This document shows positions 16,236-24,593 of a stretch of DNA of 38,576 bases, piece after piece. The notes beneath the pieces were generated by a model. The model worked only from the letters and a program-made list of their open reading frames with translations. It made no database searches and was not told the DNA's origin. The DNA comes from an uncultured Burkholderiales bacterium. GTDB lineage: Bacteria; Pseudomonadota; Gammaproteobacteria; Burkholderiales; Burkholderiaceae_C. Every line of letters begins with the position of its first letter. The stretch's first letter is position 1. The position numbers and the translations under genes were made by a program. Where the stretch lies: contig CAIZSE010000040.1 of assembly GCA_903935585.1 (NCBI GenBank), forward strand, positions 1 through 38,576. The letters run 5' to 3'.

Positions 16236-17681
16236 ATGCAAAAAAGTCATCAGGACCTTACCCAATACGGCGCATGCGATTTGTCGCATGCGATACACAC
16301 CATGCAAGTGTCGTGCCGTGAAGTCATGCTCGCCACGCTCGCGCAAATAGACCAACACAACCCGCACAGCAACGCCATCGTCAGCCGCGTTGAACCGCCA
16401 CTTTTGCTGGCGCAAGCCGACGAACGCGATGCCCAGCTGGCCCGCGGTCAATCCATGGGATGGATGCACGGCATGCCCCAGGCCATCAAGGATCTGGCCA
16501 ATGTGCAAGGCCTGCGCACCACTTTGGGCAGTCCCCTGATGAAAGACTTTGTGGCCAGCGAAGACGGCCTCATGGCGCAGCGCATGAAGACCTCGGGCGC
16601 CATCGTCATCGGCAAAACCAACACGCCCGAGTTTGGCCTGGGCTCGCACACCTTCAACGACGTGTTTGGCCCCACCCGCAACGCCTGGAACCCCAGCAAA
16701 TCAGCCGGCGGCAGCAGTGGCGGCGCCGCTGTCGCTCTGGCCCAGCGCATGCTCCCCGTGGCCGATGGCTCGGACTTCATGGGCAGCCTGCGCAACCCTG
16801 CAGGCTGGAACCATGTGTTTGGCATGCGTCCCTCACAAGGCCGTGTGCCCATGCTGCCTGCACAAGACGTTTTCATTGCACAACTGGCCACCGAGGGCCC
16901 GATGGCCCGCCATGTGCGCGATCTGGCCATGCTGCTGTCGGTGCAAGCAGGCGCCCACCCATCAAGCCCCTTGAGCCTGACCGACGACCCCGCCGTGTTT
17001 GCCGGTTCGCTGGACCACAACCCCCAGGGCACGCGCATCGGCTGGCTGGGCGACCTGCGGGGCTATTTGCCCATGGAGGACGGCATTTTGGCCGTCTGCC
17101 AATCGGCACTGGCCAGCCTGTCGGGCATGGGCTGCCAGGTCGATGAAGCCACCCTGGGCATGCCCCCTGAACAAATCTGGCAAGCCTGGCTGGTCTGGCG
17201 CCAAGCCCTGGTCGGGCCACGCGTGGCGCCCTTCCTCATCAACCCCGACAACCGCCAGCACATCAAACCCGAAGCGCTGTGGGAGCACGACCAGTCGCTC
17301 ACCTTGACCGGCGCCCAGCTCATGTCGGCCAGTGCCACCCGCACACACTTTTACCAAAGCATGCTGCCGCTGTTTGAAAAGTTCGATGTGTTGGCCATTC
17401 CGGTGGCACAGTCCTGGCCTTTTGATGTGTCGATGCGCTGGCCGCAAAGCCTGGCAGGGCGACCCATGGACACCTACCACCGCTGGATGGAGGTGGTGAT
17501 TTACGCCACCTTCGCGGGTCTGCCCTCGATCAGCGTGCCTGCAGGTTTTGGCGCCAACGGCTTGCCCATGGGACTGGCCTTGATCGGCAAGCCCCAAGGC
17601 GACTGGGACTTGCTGAAACTGGCCCACGCTTACGAAATGGCCAACCAGGAACTGTTGGCCCGCCGTCCACCAGGGGTCTGA
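16236..17681 (+). CDS. Amidase (amidase signature family), second copy
   Basis: 481-residue amidase signature enzyme, clearly a different subgroup from the one encoded at 8029-9447. The triad is Lys85 (AIKDL), Ser160 (first Ser of GGSSGG) and nucleophile Ser184 in DGSDFMGSLRNPA, followed by WNHVFGMRPSQGRVP, a form seen in many catabolic amidases. The C-terminus has TFAGLPSISVPAGFGANGLPMGLALIG. The ATG at 16236 was chosen because the family N-terminal helix (DLSHAIHTMQVSCREVM) follows shortly; the upstream open frame overlaps the promoter region. It diverges from the peptide transporter operon and converges on the M20 deacylase gene, so it is probably part of the same catabolic module. Substrate unknown. 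Confidence 0.9.
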   Translation: MQKSHQDLTQYGACDLSHAIHTMQVSCREVMLATLAQIDQHNPHSNAIVSRVEPPLLLAQADERDAQLARGQSMGWMHGMPQAIKDLANVQGLRTTLGSPLMKDFVASEDGLMAQRMKTSGAIVIGKTNTPEFGLGSHTFNDVFGPTRNAWNPSKSAGGSSGGAAVALAQRMLPVADGSDFMGSLRNPAGWNHVFGMRPSQGRVPMLPAQDVFIAQLATEGPMARHVRDLAMLLSVQAGAHPSSPLSLTDDPAVFAGSLDHNPQGTRIGWLGDLRGYLPMEDGILAVCQSALASLSGMGCQVDEATLGMPPEQIWQAWLVWRQALVGPRVAPFLINPDNRQHIKPEALWEHDQSLTLTGAQLMSASATRTHFYQSMLPLFEKFDVLAIPVAQSWPFDVSMRWPQSLAGRPMDTYHRWMEVVIYATFAGLPSISVPAGFGANGLPMGLALIGKPQGDWDLLKLAHAYEMANQELLARRPPGV

Positions 17682-17714
17682 AGCTCGGGCCTGCCAGGCC
17701 TACCAGGTGTCGCG

Positions 17715-19037
17715 TCAGGCAGCTGCCATGCGCGACCAACCCGTCAGGTCCAGCGATGCCAGGGCCATGATCTTGGCCGAGTCCACCAACTCTTGGATGC
17801 CCACGTATTCATCGGGCTGGTGCGCCAGATCCAGGATGCCCGGACCATAGGCAATGCAGTCTTGCAACTTGCCGGTGCGCACGATGTGTTTTTGGTCGTA
17901 GGTGCCGGGGCTGGAAATGTAGCTGGGCTCGCGTCCCAACACCCGGGCAATGGCCCGCGCAGTGGCGTCCACCACCGGCGCGTCTTTGGGCGTGGCGGTG
18001 GGCACAAAACTCATGATCTCGCGTACGCCGTAATCAAACCCTGGCCGTGTGCGCTTGAGTTCGTCGAGCATGTCGATGATTTCCTGCTTGACGGCTTCGA
18101 GGTTTTCTTCAGCGATGAAACGGCGGTCCAGCACGGTGCGGCAACTGTGCGCCACCACAGGCGCAGGCGTTTGCGCCGTGGGCCAGCCCCGTTCGTCATT
18201 GGCGTAGTACTGCTCGACCTGGCCGCCGTGGATGCTGTTGATGTTGAGCGTGCTGACGCGTGCGCCCGGCGGCTCGACCGGCTCGGCCGTGTGCCGGCCT
18301 TGCAGGCGCGGCTGCAACTGCGTCTCCAGCAAGTGAATGAAGGCACTCATGTGGTTGATGGCGCTGTCGCCCAGAAAAGGCATGGAGCCGTGCGCAATGC
18401 GCCCCCGGGTCTCCACCTCGCCCCACCACACGCCCCGGTGCCCCAGACAGATGCGGTCAACGCCCAGCGGCTCGGGAATGATCACATGGTGCACACGCGG
18501 TTTGCTGAAATACCCGCGCTCGGACAGGTAGCCCACCCCGGCAAAACCACCCGACTCTTCGTCGACCGTGCCGCTGATTTCCAGTGCACCGGGAATCGGC
18601 AAACCCGATTCGATCAGGGCCTCGCAGGCGATGATGCTGGAGGCCAGCCCCCCCTTCATGTCACAGCTGCCACGGCCATAGACCCGTCCGTTGGCCACCT
18701 GCCCGCCAAACGGCTCATACGTCCAGCCCGACCCCGCCTCGACCACGTCGATGTGGCTGTTGAAATGCACGCACTCGCCGGGCGCCTTGCCTTGCCAGCG
18801 CGCCACCACATTGGTGCGCGGATGGCTGTCGCTGTCGCCCGGTGCACCAATGGCACGCACATACTCAACCGCAAACCCCTTTTTGGCCAGTCGCTCGCCG
18901 ATGAAATGGGCGCAGGCTTCGTAAGCGTCACCCGGCGGGTTGATGGTGGGAATGCGAACCAGCGCTTGCGTGAGGGCGGTGACTTCGTCTCGTTTGGCTT
19001 CGATGCGGTCGAGCAGCTTTTGAACAGATGTATTCAT
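17715..19037 (-). CDS. ArgE/DapE family deacylase (peptidase M20)
   Basis: 440-residue zinc-dependent M20 hydrolase that removes acyl groups from amino acids or peptides. Metal and catalytic residues are visible in order: His95 and Asp97 (HFNSHIDVV), Asp126 (GRGSCDMKGG, bridging ligand), Glu160-Glu161 (DEESGG, general base and ligand) and Glu189 (IIPEP). A dimerisation domain follows (GRIAHGSMPFLGDSAINHM). It is longer than typical ArgE or DapE (about 375-385 residues) and lies beside a peptide importer and amidases, so a catabolic deacylase is more likely than a biosynthetic one. The ATG at 19037 has no ribosome site; TAAACT precedes it by exactly six bases, suggesting leaderless transcription. 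Confidence 0.9.
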   Translation of the reverse strand: MNTSVQKLLDRIEAKRDEVTALTQALVRIPTINPPGDAYEACAHFIGERLAKKGFAVEYVRAIGAPGDSDSHPRTNVVARWQGKAPGECVHFNSHIDVVEAGSGWTYEPFGGQVANGRVYGRGSCDMKGGLASSIIACEALIESGLPIPGALEISGTVDEESGGFAGVGYLSERGYFSKPRVHHVIIPEPLGVDRICLGHRGVWWGEVETRGRIAHGSMPFLGDSAINHMSAFIHLLETQLQPRLQGRHTAEPVEPPGARVSTLNINSIHGGQVEQYYANDERGWPTAQTPAPVVAHSCRTVLDRRFIAEENLEAVKQEIIDMLDELKRTRPGFDYGVREIMSFVPTATPKDAPVVDATARAIARVLGREPSYISSPGTYDQKHIVRTGKLQDCIAYGPGILDLAHQPDEYVGIQELVDSAKIMALASLDLTGWSRMAAA

Positions 19038-19043
19038 GGCTTC

Positions 19044-19049
19044 AGTTTA
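19044..19049 (-). promoter_or_regulatory. Candidate -10 element of the M20 deacylase gene
   Basis: TAAACT (four of six to consensus) on the minus strand is followed by six bases and the ATG at 19037. The -35 is not evident. Confidence 0.25.
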
Positions 19050-19115
19050 TCGCCCGGCGCTGCCTGCCCAAAGTCGCAAAGGGCACAGGTGCAGCACAGT
19101 TGCCAAGAAGGCCCA

Positions 19116-19550
19116 TCAGCTTTGCTGCCAAGGCAGACCCCGAAAACGCCAGCCCCCCTTCAACCCTCGGTGAGCATCGCCATCCGGATCGCCCTCAAAG
19201 CCTTCCAATATGTTGTAGGCCTGCAGGCCCAACTCGGTGGCACGCTGCGCTGCGGCGATGGACCGCACCCCGCTGCGGCACAACAGCACCAGCTTTTTGC
19301 CACCCGCGGCCACACTTTGAATGCCTGCATCAAATTCAGGGTTCATGGCCATGCCGGGCCACTGTTTCCAGGCCAGCGCATGGGCGCCCGGCACAAAGCC
19401 CACCCAGGCCCGTTCGGCATCGGTGCGCACATCCACCAGTTCGGCCTCGCCCGACTGCACCCAGGCCCAGGCCAGTTGGGGACTGATGTCACCGGCATAG
19501 CCCGAAGCGGGCTGAACATCGAATTCTGAGGGATTTGGGGGTGTATTCAT
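19116..19550 (-). CDS. Rhodanese-like domain protein
   Basis: 144-residue single-domain rhodanese. The core LVDVRTDAERAWVGFVPGAHALAW is followed by the active-site loop CRSGVRS with catalytic Cys91, then AAQRATELGLQAYNILEGFEGD. Such proteins carry a cysteine persulfide and transfer sulfane sulfur; the acceptor here is unknown. The C-terminus (GLKGGWRFRGLPWQ) matches the common proteobacterial 'rhodanese-like' group. The ATG at 19550 was preferred over an in-frame TTG at 19598, which would put part of a repeat remnant into the protein; neither has a ribosome site. It diverges from icmF. Confidence 0.88.
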   Translation of the reverse strand: MNTPPNPSEFDVQPASGYAGDISPQLAWAWVQSGEAELVDVRTDAERAWVGFVPGAHALAWKQWPGMAMNPEFDAGIQSVAAGGKKLVLLCRSGVRSIAAAQRATELGLQAYNILEGFEGDPDGDAHRGLKGGWRFRGLPWQQS

Positions 19551-19580
19551 AGTGAGGGCGATCGGGCTGAATGGGTCAAG

Positions 19581-19602
19581 AATGATAGCTTTTTGCAAGC
19601 GC
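19581..19602. repeat. Remnant of a Comamonadaceae interspersed intergenic repeat
   Basis: The stretch from AATGATAGCT (19581-19590) through TTTTGCAAGC resembles the frequent ATGATAGCT..TTGC..GC intergenic repeats I recall from Acidovorax, Polaromonas and Rhodoferax genomes. It lies upstream of both the rhodanese and icmF genes. The family link is from memory. Confidence 0.3.
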
Positions 19603-19607
19603 GTCAG

Positions 19608-19622
19608 CCTGTCAGTGACAGG
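19608..19622. promoter_or_regulatory. Perfect 15-bp palindrome over the icmF -35 (candidate operator)
   Basis: CCTGTCAGTGACAGG has two perfect seven-base arms around a central G and covers the -35 hexamer GTGACA (19615-19620). A protein bound here would block RNA polymerase. I cannot name the regulator; the site differs from the LiuR-like site downstream. Confidence 0.5.
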
Positions 19623-19643
19623 AAAGGCGGCAGCGGCTAAGAT
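19615..19643 (+). promoter_or_regulatory. icmF sigma-70 promoter
   Basis: GTGACA (19615-19620, five of six to TTGACA), a 17-base spacer, then TAAGAT (19638-19643, four of six to TATAAT). Predicted start of transcription about 19650, giving a 55-base leader to the icmF ATG. It lies between two candidate operators. Confidence 0.6.
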
Positions 19644-19654
19644 GCTGTCTGTGA

Positions 19655-19670
19655 TTGACGTTTACGTCAA
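19655..19670. promoter_or_regulatory. LiuR-like operator upstream of icmF
   Basis: TTGACGTTTACGTCAA has perfect seven-base arms (TTGACGT/ACGTCAA) around a central TT. It fits the MerR-family LiuR motif described for branched-chain amino acid and acyl-CoA degradation genes in proteobacteria (core ACGTnnACGT). A further half-site, CGTCAA, follows at 19671-19676. The site begins about five bases after the predicted transcription start, a position suited to repression relieved by an acyl-CoA intermediate. Confidence 0.65.
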
Positions 19671-19705
19671 CGTCAATGCAAACAGACCGCTAACGGAGAC
19701 ACCGA

Positions 19706-22700
19706 ATGACCGACTTGTCCGCAGAGTTCAAGGCCCTGGCCGAATACCGACCCACCAACAAGGTGCGTTTTGTGACCGCCGCCTCCCTGTTTGACGGCCA
19801 CGACGCCGCCATCAACATCATGCGCCGCATCCTGCAAAGCATGGGCTCGGAGGTCATCCACCTGGGCCACAACCGGTCGGTCGACGAGGTGGTCACCGCC
19901 GCCCTGCAGGAAGATGCCCAGGGCATTGCGATCAGCTCTTACCAGGGTGGGCACAACGAATACTTCACTTACATGATGGAACTGCTCAAAGCCCGGGGTG
20001 GTGAGCACATTCAGGTGTTTGGCGGCGGCGGCGGCGTGATCGTGCCCTCCGAAATCCGCATGCTGGCCGAGCACGGCGTGCGCATTTTCAGCCCCGAAGA
20101 CGGCCAAAAAATGGGCCTCGCCGGGATGATTGGCGAAATGGTCATGCGCTGCGATCAGGACGTGAGCCCACTGGCTCCCAAGACCGTTGACGCCATTCAG
20201 GGCCACGGCGAAATGAACTGGCGCGCGCTGGCACAACTGATCACCGCTTTGGAAAATGACAAGGCCGATGCCGGCGTGGTCAAAGCCGTGCGCGAACAAG
20301 CCGCCCAAAAGAAAGTGCCCGTACTGGGCATCACCGGCACCGGCGGCGCAGGCAAGTCCTCGCTCACCGATGAGCTGATCCGCCGTTTGCGGCTGGACCA
20401 AAACGACAGCTTGCGTGTGGCCGTGATATCGATTGACCCATCACGCCGCAAGAGCGGAGGGGCCTTGCTGGGCGACCGCATCCGCATGAACGCGATTTCG
20501 CCTTGGTCGCAAGGCCCACGCGTGTTCATGCGCTCGCTGGCCACGCGTGACTTTGGTTCTGAAATTTCGGCCGCCCTGCCCGACGTGATCGCGGCCTGCA
20601 AGGTGGCTGGTTTTGACCTGATCGTGGTGGAAACGTCCGGCATCGGCCAGGGCGACGCCGCCATCGTGCCGCATGTGGATGTGCCCATGTATGTGATGAC
20701 GCCCGAGTTCGGCGCGGCCAGCCAGCTCGAAAAGATCGACATGCTGGACTTTGCCGAGTTCGTGGCCATCAACAAATTCGACCGCAAAGGCTCAAGCGAC
20801 GCGCTGCGCGATGTGGCCAAGCAGGTGCAACGCAACAAGGAAGCCTGGACGGTGCCGACCGAGCAGATGCCGGTTTTTGGCACCATGGCTGCGCGCTTCA
20901 ACGACGACGGTGTGACCGCGCTGTACCAGGCCCTCAAAAAACGTCTGGCAGAGCTGGGCATGCACACCACCGAGGGCCGTCTGCCGGTGGTGGACGTGCG
21001 CCACAGCACCCACCAGAACCCTGTCGTGCCTTCAGCGCGCACCCGGTATTTGGCCGAGATCAGCGACACCGTTCGCGGTTACAAAAAGCGCGCCATTGAC
21101 CAGTCGCGCCTGGCCCGTGAAATCCAGCAGCTGCGCGCTGCGGCCCGCATGCTCGAAACGGGCAAGTCCGGTCGCGCCAAAGCCGCCGAAGCCGCCATCG
21201 ACCTGGCCGTGCAACGCGAACAAACCCAAGACCCCACCGCCCGCAAGCTGTTGGGCCAGTGGCCTGACATGCAAAAGGCCTACGCGGGCGACGAGTACGT
21301 GGTCAAAATCCGTGACAAGGAAATCCGCACGGCCCTGACCACCAAGTCACTCAGCGGCACCACCATCCGCAAAGTGGCACTGCCCAAATACGAAGACGAT
21401 GGCGAGGTGCTCAAGTGGTTGATGCTGGACAACGTGCCTGGCAGCTACCCCTACACCTCGGGCACTTTTGCATTCAAGCGAGAAGGCGAAGACCCCACCC
21501 GCATGTTTGCCGGCGAAGGCGACCCGTTTCGCACCAACCGCCGCTTCAAGCTGGTCAGCGAAGGCCTGCCCGCCAAGCGCCTGTCCACCGCCTTCGACTC
21601 GGTCACGCTGTATGGCAACGACCCCGATCTGCGCCCTGACATCTACGGCAAAGTGGGCAACTCGGGTGTGAATGTGGCCACGCTGGACGACATGAAGGTG
21701 CTGTATTCGGGCTTTGACCTGTGCAACCCCACCACATCCGTGTCGATGACCATCAACGGCCCGGCGCCCTCGATTCTGGCCATGTTCATGAACACAGCCA
21801 TCGACCAGAACATTGACAAATTCAAGGCCGACAACGGCCGCGAACCCACCGAAACCGAAGCCGCCAAGATCAAGGAATGGGTGCTGGCCAACGTGCGCGG
21901 CACGGTGCAGGCCGACATCCTGAAAGAAGACCAGGGCCAGAACACCTGCATCTTCTCGACCGAATTCAGCCTGAAAGTGATGGGCGACATCGCGCAGTAT
22001 TTTGTGCACCACGATGTGCGCAACTTTTACTCGGTGTCCATCTCGGGTTACCACATTGCCGAAGCCGGGGCCAACCCGATCAGCCAACTGGCCTTCACGC
22101 TGTCCAACGGCTTCACGTTTGTCGAAGCCTATCTGGCGCGTGGCATGCACATCGACGATTTCGCGCCCAACCTGAGCTTCTTCTTTTCCAACGGCATGGA
22201 CCCGGAATACACCGTGCTCGGCCGCGTGGCGCGCCGCATCTGGGCCGTGGCCATGAAAGAAAAATATGGTGCGAATGAGCGCTCGCAAAAGCTCAAGTAC
22301 CACATCCAGACCAGTGGCCGCAGCTTGCACGCGCAAGAAATCCAGTTCAACGACATCCGCACCACATTGCAGGCGCTGATCGCAATCTACGACAACTGCA
22401 ACAGCCTGCACACCAACGCGTTTGACGAAGCCATCACCACCCCCACCGAAGAGTCGGTGCGCCGGGCCATGGCGATTCAGCTCATCATCAACCGCGAGTG
22501 GGGCCTGGCCAAGAACGAAAACCCCAACCAGGGCGCTTTCATCATTGACGAGCTGACCGAACTGGTGGAGGAATCCGTGCTGGCCGAGTTTGAAAAAATC
22601 GCCGAACGTGGCGGCGTGCTGGGCGCTATGGAAACCGGCTACCAACGCGGCAAGATTCAGGACGAATCCATGCACTACGAGATGCTCAAGCACACGGGTG

Positions 22701-22996
22701 AGCTGCCCATCATCGGCGTCAACACCTTCCGCAATCCGCATGGCGACCCGGTCAATGACACGCTGGAGCTGGCCCGTTCGACCGAAGAAGAAAAGCAATC
22801 GCAACTCAAACGCCTGCACGACTTCCAGGCCCTGCACGCCAGCGAATCGCCTGAGATGCTCAAGCGACTGCAGCAAGCCGTGATTGACAACGGCAACGTG
22901 TTCGAGGTGCTGATGGATGCGGTGCGTGTTTGCTCACTGGGTCAGATCACGAATGCGCTGTTTGAGGTGGGCGGGCAGTACCGACGCAATATGTGA
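19706..22996 (+). CDS. icmF: Fused isobutyryl-CoA mutase IcmF
   Basis: 1096-residue coenzyme B12 enzyme joining three parts: a B12-binding domain (about 1-150; DGHDAA with base-off ligand His32, SSYQGGH 78-83, GGGGG), a MeaI-type GTPase chaperone (about 205-470; P-loop GTGGAGKS 211-218, [20 protein letters not shown]) and a mutase barrel (about 510-1096). IcmF interconverts isobutyryl- and n-butyryl-CoA and acts on isovaleryl/pivalyl-CoA in characterised members. The active-site loop [12 protein letters not shown] (from Tyr581) is of the isobutyryl type; methylmalonyl-CoA mutase has YPxTRGPY. GGAG precedes the ATG by eight bases. Its promoter carries a LiuR-like site, tying it to valine/leucine catabolism. 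Confidence 0.96.
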   Translation: MTDLSAEFKALAEYRPTNKVRFVTAASLFDGHDAAINIMRRILQSMGSEVIHLGHNRSVDEVVTAALQEDAQGIAISSYQGGHNEYFTYMMELLKARGGEHIQVFGGGGGVIVPSEIRMLAEHGVRIFSPEDGQKMGLAGMIGEMVMRCDQDVSPLAPKTVDAIQGHGEMNWRALAQLITALENDKADAGVVKAVREQAAQKKVPVLGITGTGGAGKSSLTDELIRRLRLDQNDSLRVAVISIDPSRRKSGGALLGDRIRMNAISPWSQGPRVFMRSLATRDFGSEISAALPDVIAACKVAGFDLIVVETSGIGQGDAAIVPHVDVPMYVMTPEFGAASQLEKIDMLDFAEFVAINKFDRKGSSDALRDVAKQVQRNKEAWTVPTEQMPVFGTMAARFNDDGVTALYQALKKRLAELGMHTTEGRLPVVDVRHSTHQNPVVPSARTRYLAEISDTVRGYKKRAIDQSRLAREIQQLRAAARMLETGKSGRAKAAEAAIDLAVQREQTQDPTARKLLGQWPDMQKAYAGDEYVVKIRDKEIRTALTTKSLSGTTIRKVALPKYEDDGEVLKWLMLDNVPGSYPYTSGTFAFKREGEDPTRMFAGEGDPFRTNRRFKLVSEGLPAKRLSTAFDSVTLYGNDPDLRPDIYGKVGNSGVNVATLDDMKVLYSGFDLCNPTTSVSMTINGPAPSILAMFMNTAIDQNIDKFKADNGREPTETEAAKIKEWVLANVRGTVQADILKEDQGQNTCIFSTEFSLKVMGDIAQYFVHHDVRNFYSVSISGYHIAEAGANPISQLAFTLSNGFTFVEAYLARGMHIDDFAPNLSFFFSNGMDPEYTVLGRVARRIWAVAMKEKYGANERSQKLKYHIQTSGRSLHAQEIQFNDIRTTLQALIAIYDNCNSLHTNAFDEAITTPTEESVRRAMAIQLIINREWGLAKNENPNQGAFIIDELTELVEESVLAEFEKIAERGGVLGAMETGYQRGKIQDESMHYEMLKHTGELPIIGVNTFRNPHGDPVNDTLELARSTEEEKQSQLKRLHDFQALHASESPEMLKRLQQAVIDNGNVFEVLMDAVRVCSLGQITNALFEVGGQYRRNM

Positions 22997-23080
22997 GTTT
23001 TTATGATGGGCAGATGGTCCTGAATCAACATCCCGATGACGTTGCCCTCTACACTGGCGTGCACCGATCGAGATTTCCAC

Positions 23081-24589
23081 ATGCAGAACCTACCGCCCTT
23101 CATCGCCCCTTCTGAACACCACGACGCCGACAGCGCCTTGGCGCAAGTCCAGCACATTTACCAGCAAGGCGTGAACCACTTGCGCCAAGCCATGCGCGAC
23201 TTTGTGGCGGGGGCGGATATGACCGACACCCGGGTGCGGGCTTTCTACCCTTTTGTTCGCGTCCAGGTCAGCAGCGCCAGCCGCAAGCCCGCCGGGCTTA
23301 ACAGCCCCTTGAGCTATGGTTTTGTGGCAGAACCGGGCCGCTTTGAAACCACCCTGACCCGGCCGGATCTGTTCGCTTATTACATTCAAAAGCAGTTGTC
23401 TCTTCTGCTTAAAAATCACGGCGTGAGCTTGCAGGTGGGCACCAGCAGCCAACCCATTCCAATCCATTTTTCTTTTGCCGAAGACGAGTACATGGAAGGC
23501 AGCCTGAGCCCTGAACGGCAGGCCCTGATGCGCGAGGTATTTGATCTGCCCGACCTCACCGCCATGGACGACGGGATTGCCAATGGCACCCACGAGCCCG
23601 CCGCCTCGGAAGCCCGCCCCTTGTCGCTTTTTACGGCGCCACGGGTGGACTATTCCTTGCAGCGTCTGCGCCACTACACGGGCACTTCGCCACACTGGTT
23701 TCAAAACTATGTGCTGTTCACCAATTACCAGTTCTACATCGACGAGTTCATCGCCCTGGGTCATGCCGAGATGCAAAACCCTGACAGCGTGTACATCGCG
23801 TTCATTGAACCCGGCAATGTCGTGACTCGCCGAATTGGCCTGCCACCCGAAGATGCAGATGCTCTAGGCCAGGCGCCGCCTCGCCTGCCGCAGATGCCGG
23901 GCTACCACTTGGTGCGCAAAGGCCACAGCGGCATCACCATGGTCAACATTGGTGTGGGGCCTGCCAATGCCAAAACCATCACCGACCACATCGCGGTGTT
24001 GCGCCCGCATGCCTGGCTGATGCTGGGCCACTGCGCGGGTCTGCGCACCACGCAACAGTTGGGCGACTATGTGCTGGCCCACGCCTATGTGCGCGAAGAC
24101 CATGTGCTGGACGAAGAGCTGCCGCTGTGGGTGCCGATTCCTGCGCTGGCCGAGATTCAGTTGGCGCTTGAGCAAGCCGTGGCCGAGATCACCGGGTGTC
24201 ATGGCGCAGAGCTGAAACGCCTCATGCGCACCGGCACCGTGGCCAGCACCGACAACCGCAACTGGGAACTGCTGCCCACCAGCAATGTGGCCAGCACCCC
24301 GCAGCGGCGTTTCAGCCAAAGCCGCGCCGTGGCGCTGGACATGGAAAGCGCCACCATTGCGGCCAACGGTTTTCGCTTCAGGGTGCCCTACGGCACCTTG
24401 CTGTGCGTCAGCGACAAACCGCTGCACGGCGAGATCAAGTTGCCCGGCATGGCCAACCAGTTTTACCGAGAAAGGGTCAAGCAGCATCTGCAAATCGGCA
24501 TCCGGGCCGTGACCTTGTTGCGCGACGCAGGCCCCGAACAGTTGCACAGTCGCAAGCTGCGCAGCTTTGCCGAAGTCGCGTTTCAGTGA
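23081..24589 (+). CDS. amn: AMP nucleosidase
   Basis: 502-residue enzyme that hydrolyses AMP to adenine and ribose 5-phosphate, regulating the adenylate pool. The N-terminal regulatory domain (about 1-190, with RVRAFYPFVRVQ and LSYGFVAEPGRFETTLTRPDLF) is followed by the catalytic phosphorylase-like domain with FTNYQFYIDEF, MVNIGVGPANAKTITDH, MLGHCAGLR, the ALDMESATIAANGFRFRVPYGTLLCVSDKPLHGE block and YRERVKQH. Its length is close to Escherichia coli Amn (484). The ATG at 23081 begins the recognisable N-terminus; an in-frame ATG at 23036 would add 15 unrelated residues. The lipid kinase gene starts four bases after its stop, so the two are probably co-transcribed. Confidence 0.95.
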   Translation: MQNLPPFIAPSEHHDADSALAQVQHIYQQGVNHLRQAMRDFVAGADMTDTRVRAFYPFVRVQVSSASRKPAGLNSPLSYGFVAEPGRFETTLTRPDLFAYYIQKQLSLLLKNHGVSLQVGTSSQPIPIHFSFAEDEYMEGSLSPERQALMREVFDLPDLTAMDDGIANGTHEPAASEARPLSLFTAPRVDYSLQRLRHYTGTSPHWFQNYVLFTNYQFYIDEFIALGHAEMQNPDSVYIAFIEPGNVVTRRIGLPPEDADALGQAPPRLPQMPGYHLVRKGHSGITMVNIGVGPANAKTITDHIAVLRPHAWLMLGHCAGLRTTQQLGDYVLAHAYVREDHVLDEELPLWVPIPALAEIQLALEQAVAEITGCHGAELKRLMRTGTVASTDNRNWELLPTSNVASTPQRRFSQSRAVALDMESATIAANGFRFRVPYGTLLCVSDKPLHGEIKLPGMANQFYRERVKQHLQIGIRAVTLLRDAGPEQLHSRKLRSFAEVAFQ

Positions 24590-24593
24590 CCCC

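Noticed and set aside
17688..17700. GGCCTGCCAGGCC palindrome between the converging amidase and M20 genes
   Set aside because: Too short a loop for a hairpin of full length and no T-tract; likely chance in GC-rich DNA.
19551..19598. TTG start adding 16 residues to the rhodanese
   Set aside because: The added residues come from a repeat-like intergenic sequence and the ATG at 19550 gives the normal domain start.
19706..22996. Annotation as methylmalonyl-CoA mutase
   Set aside because: The GTPase is inserted between the B12 and mutase domains and the active-site loop is TSGTFAFKR, not TRGPY, so it is the fused isobutyryl-CoA mutase.
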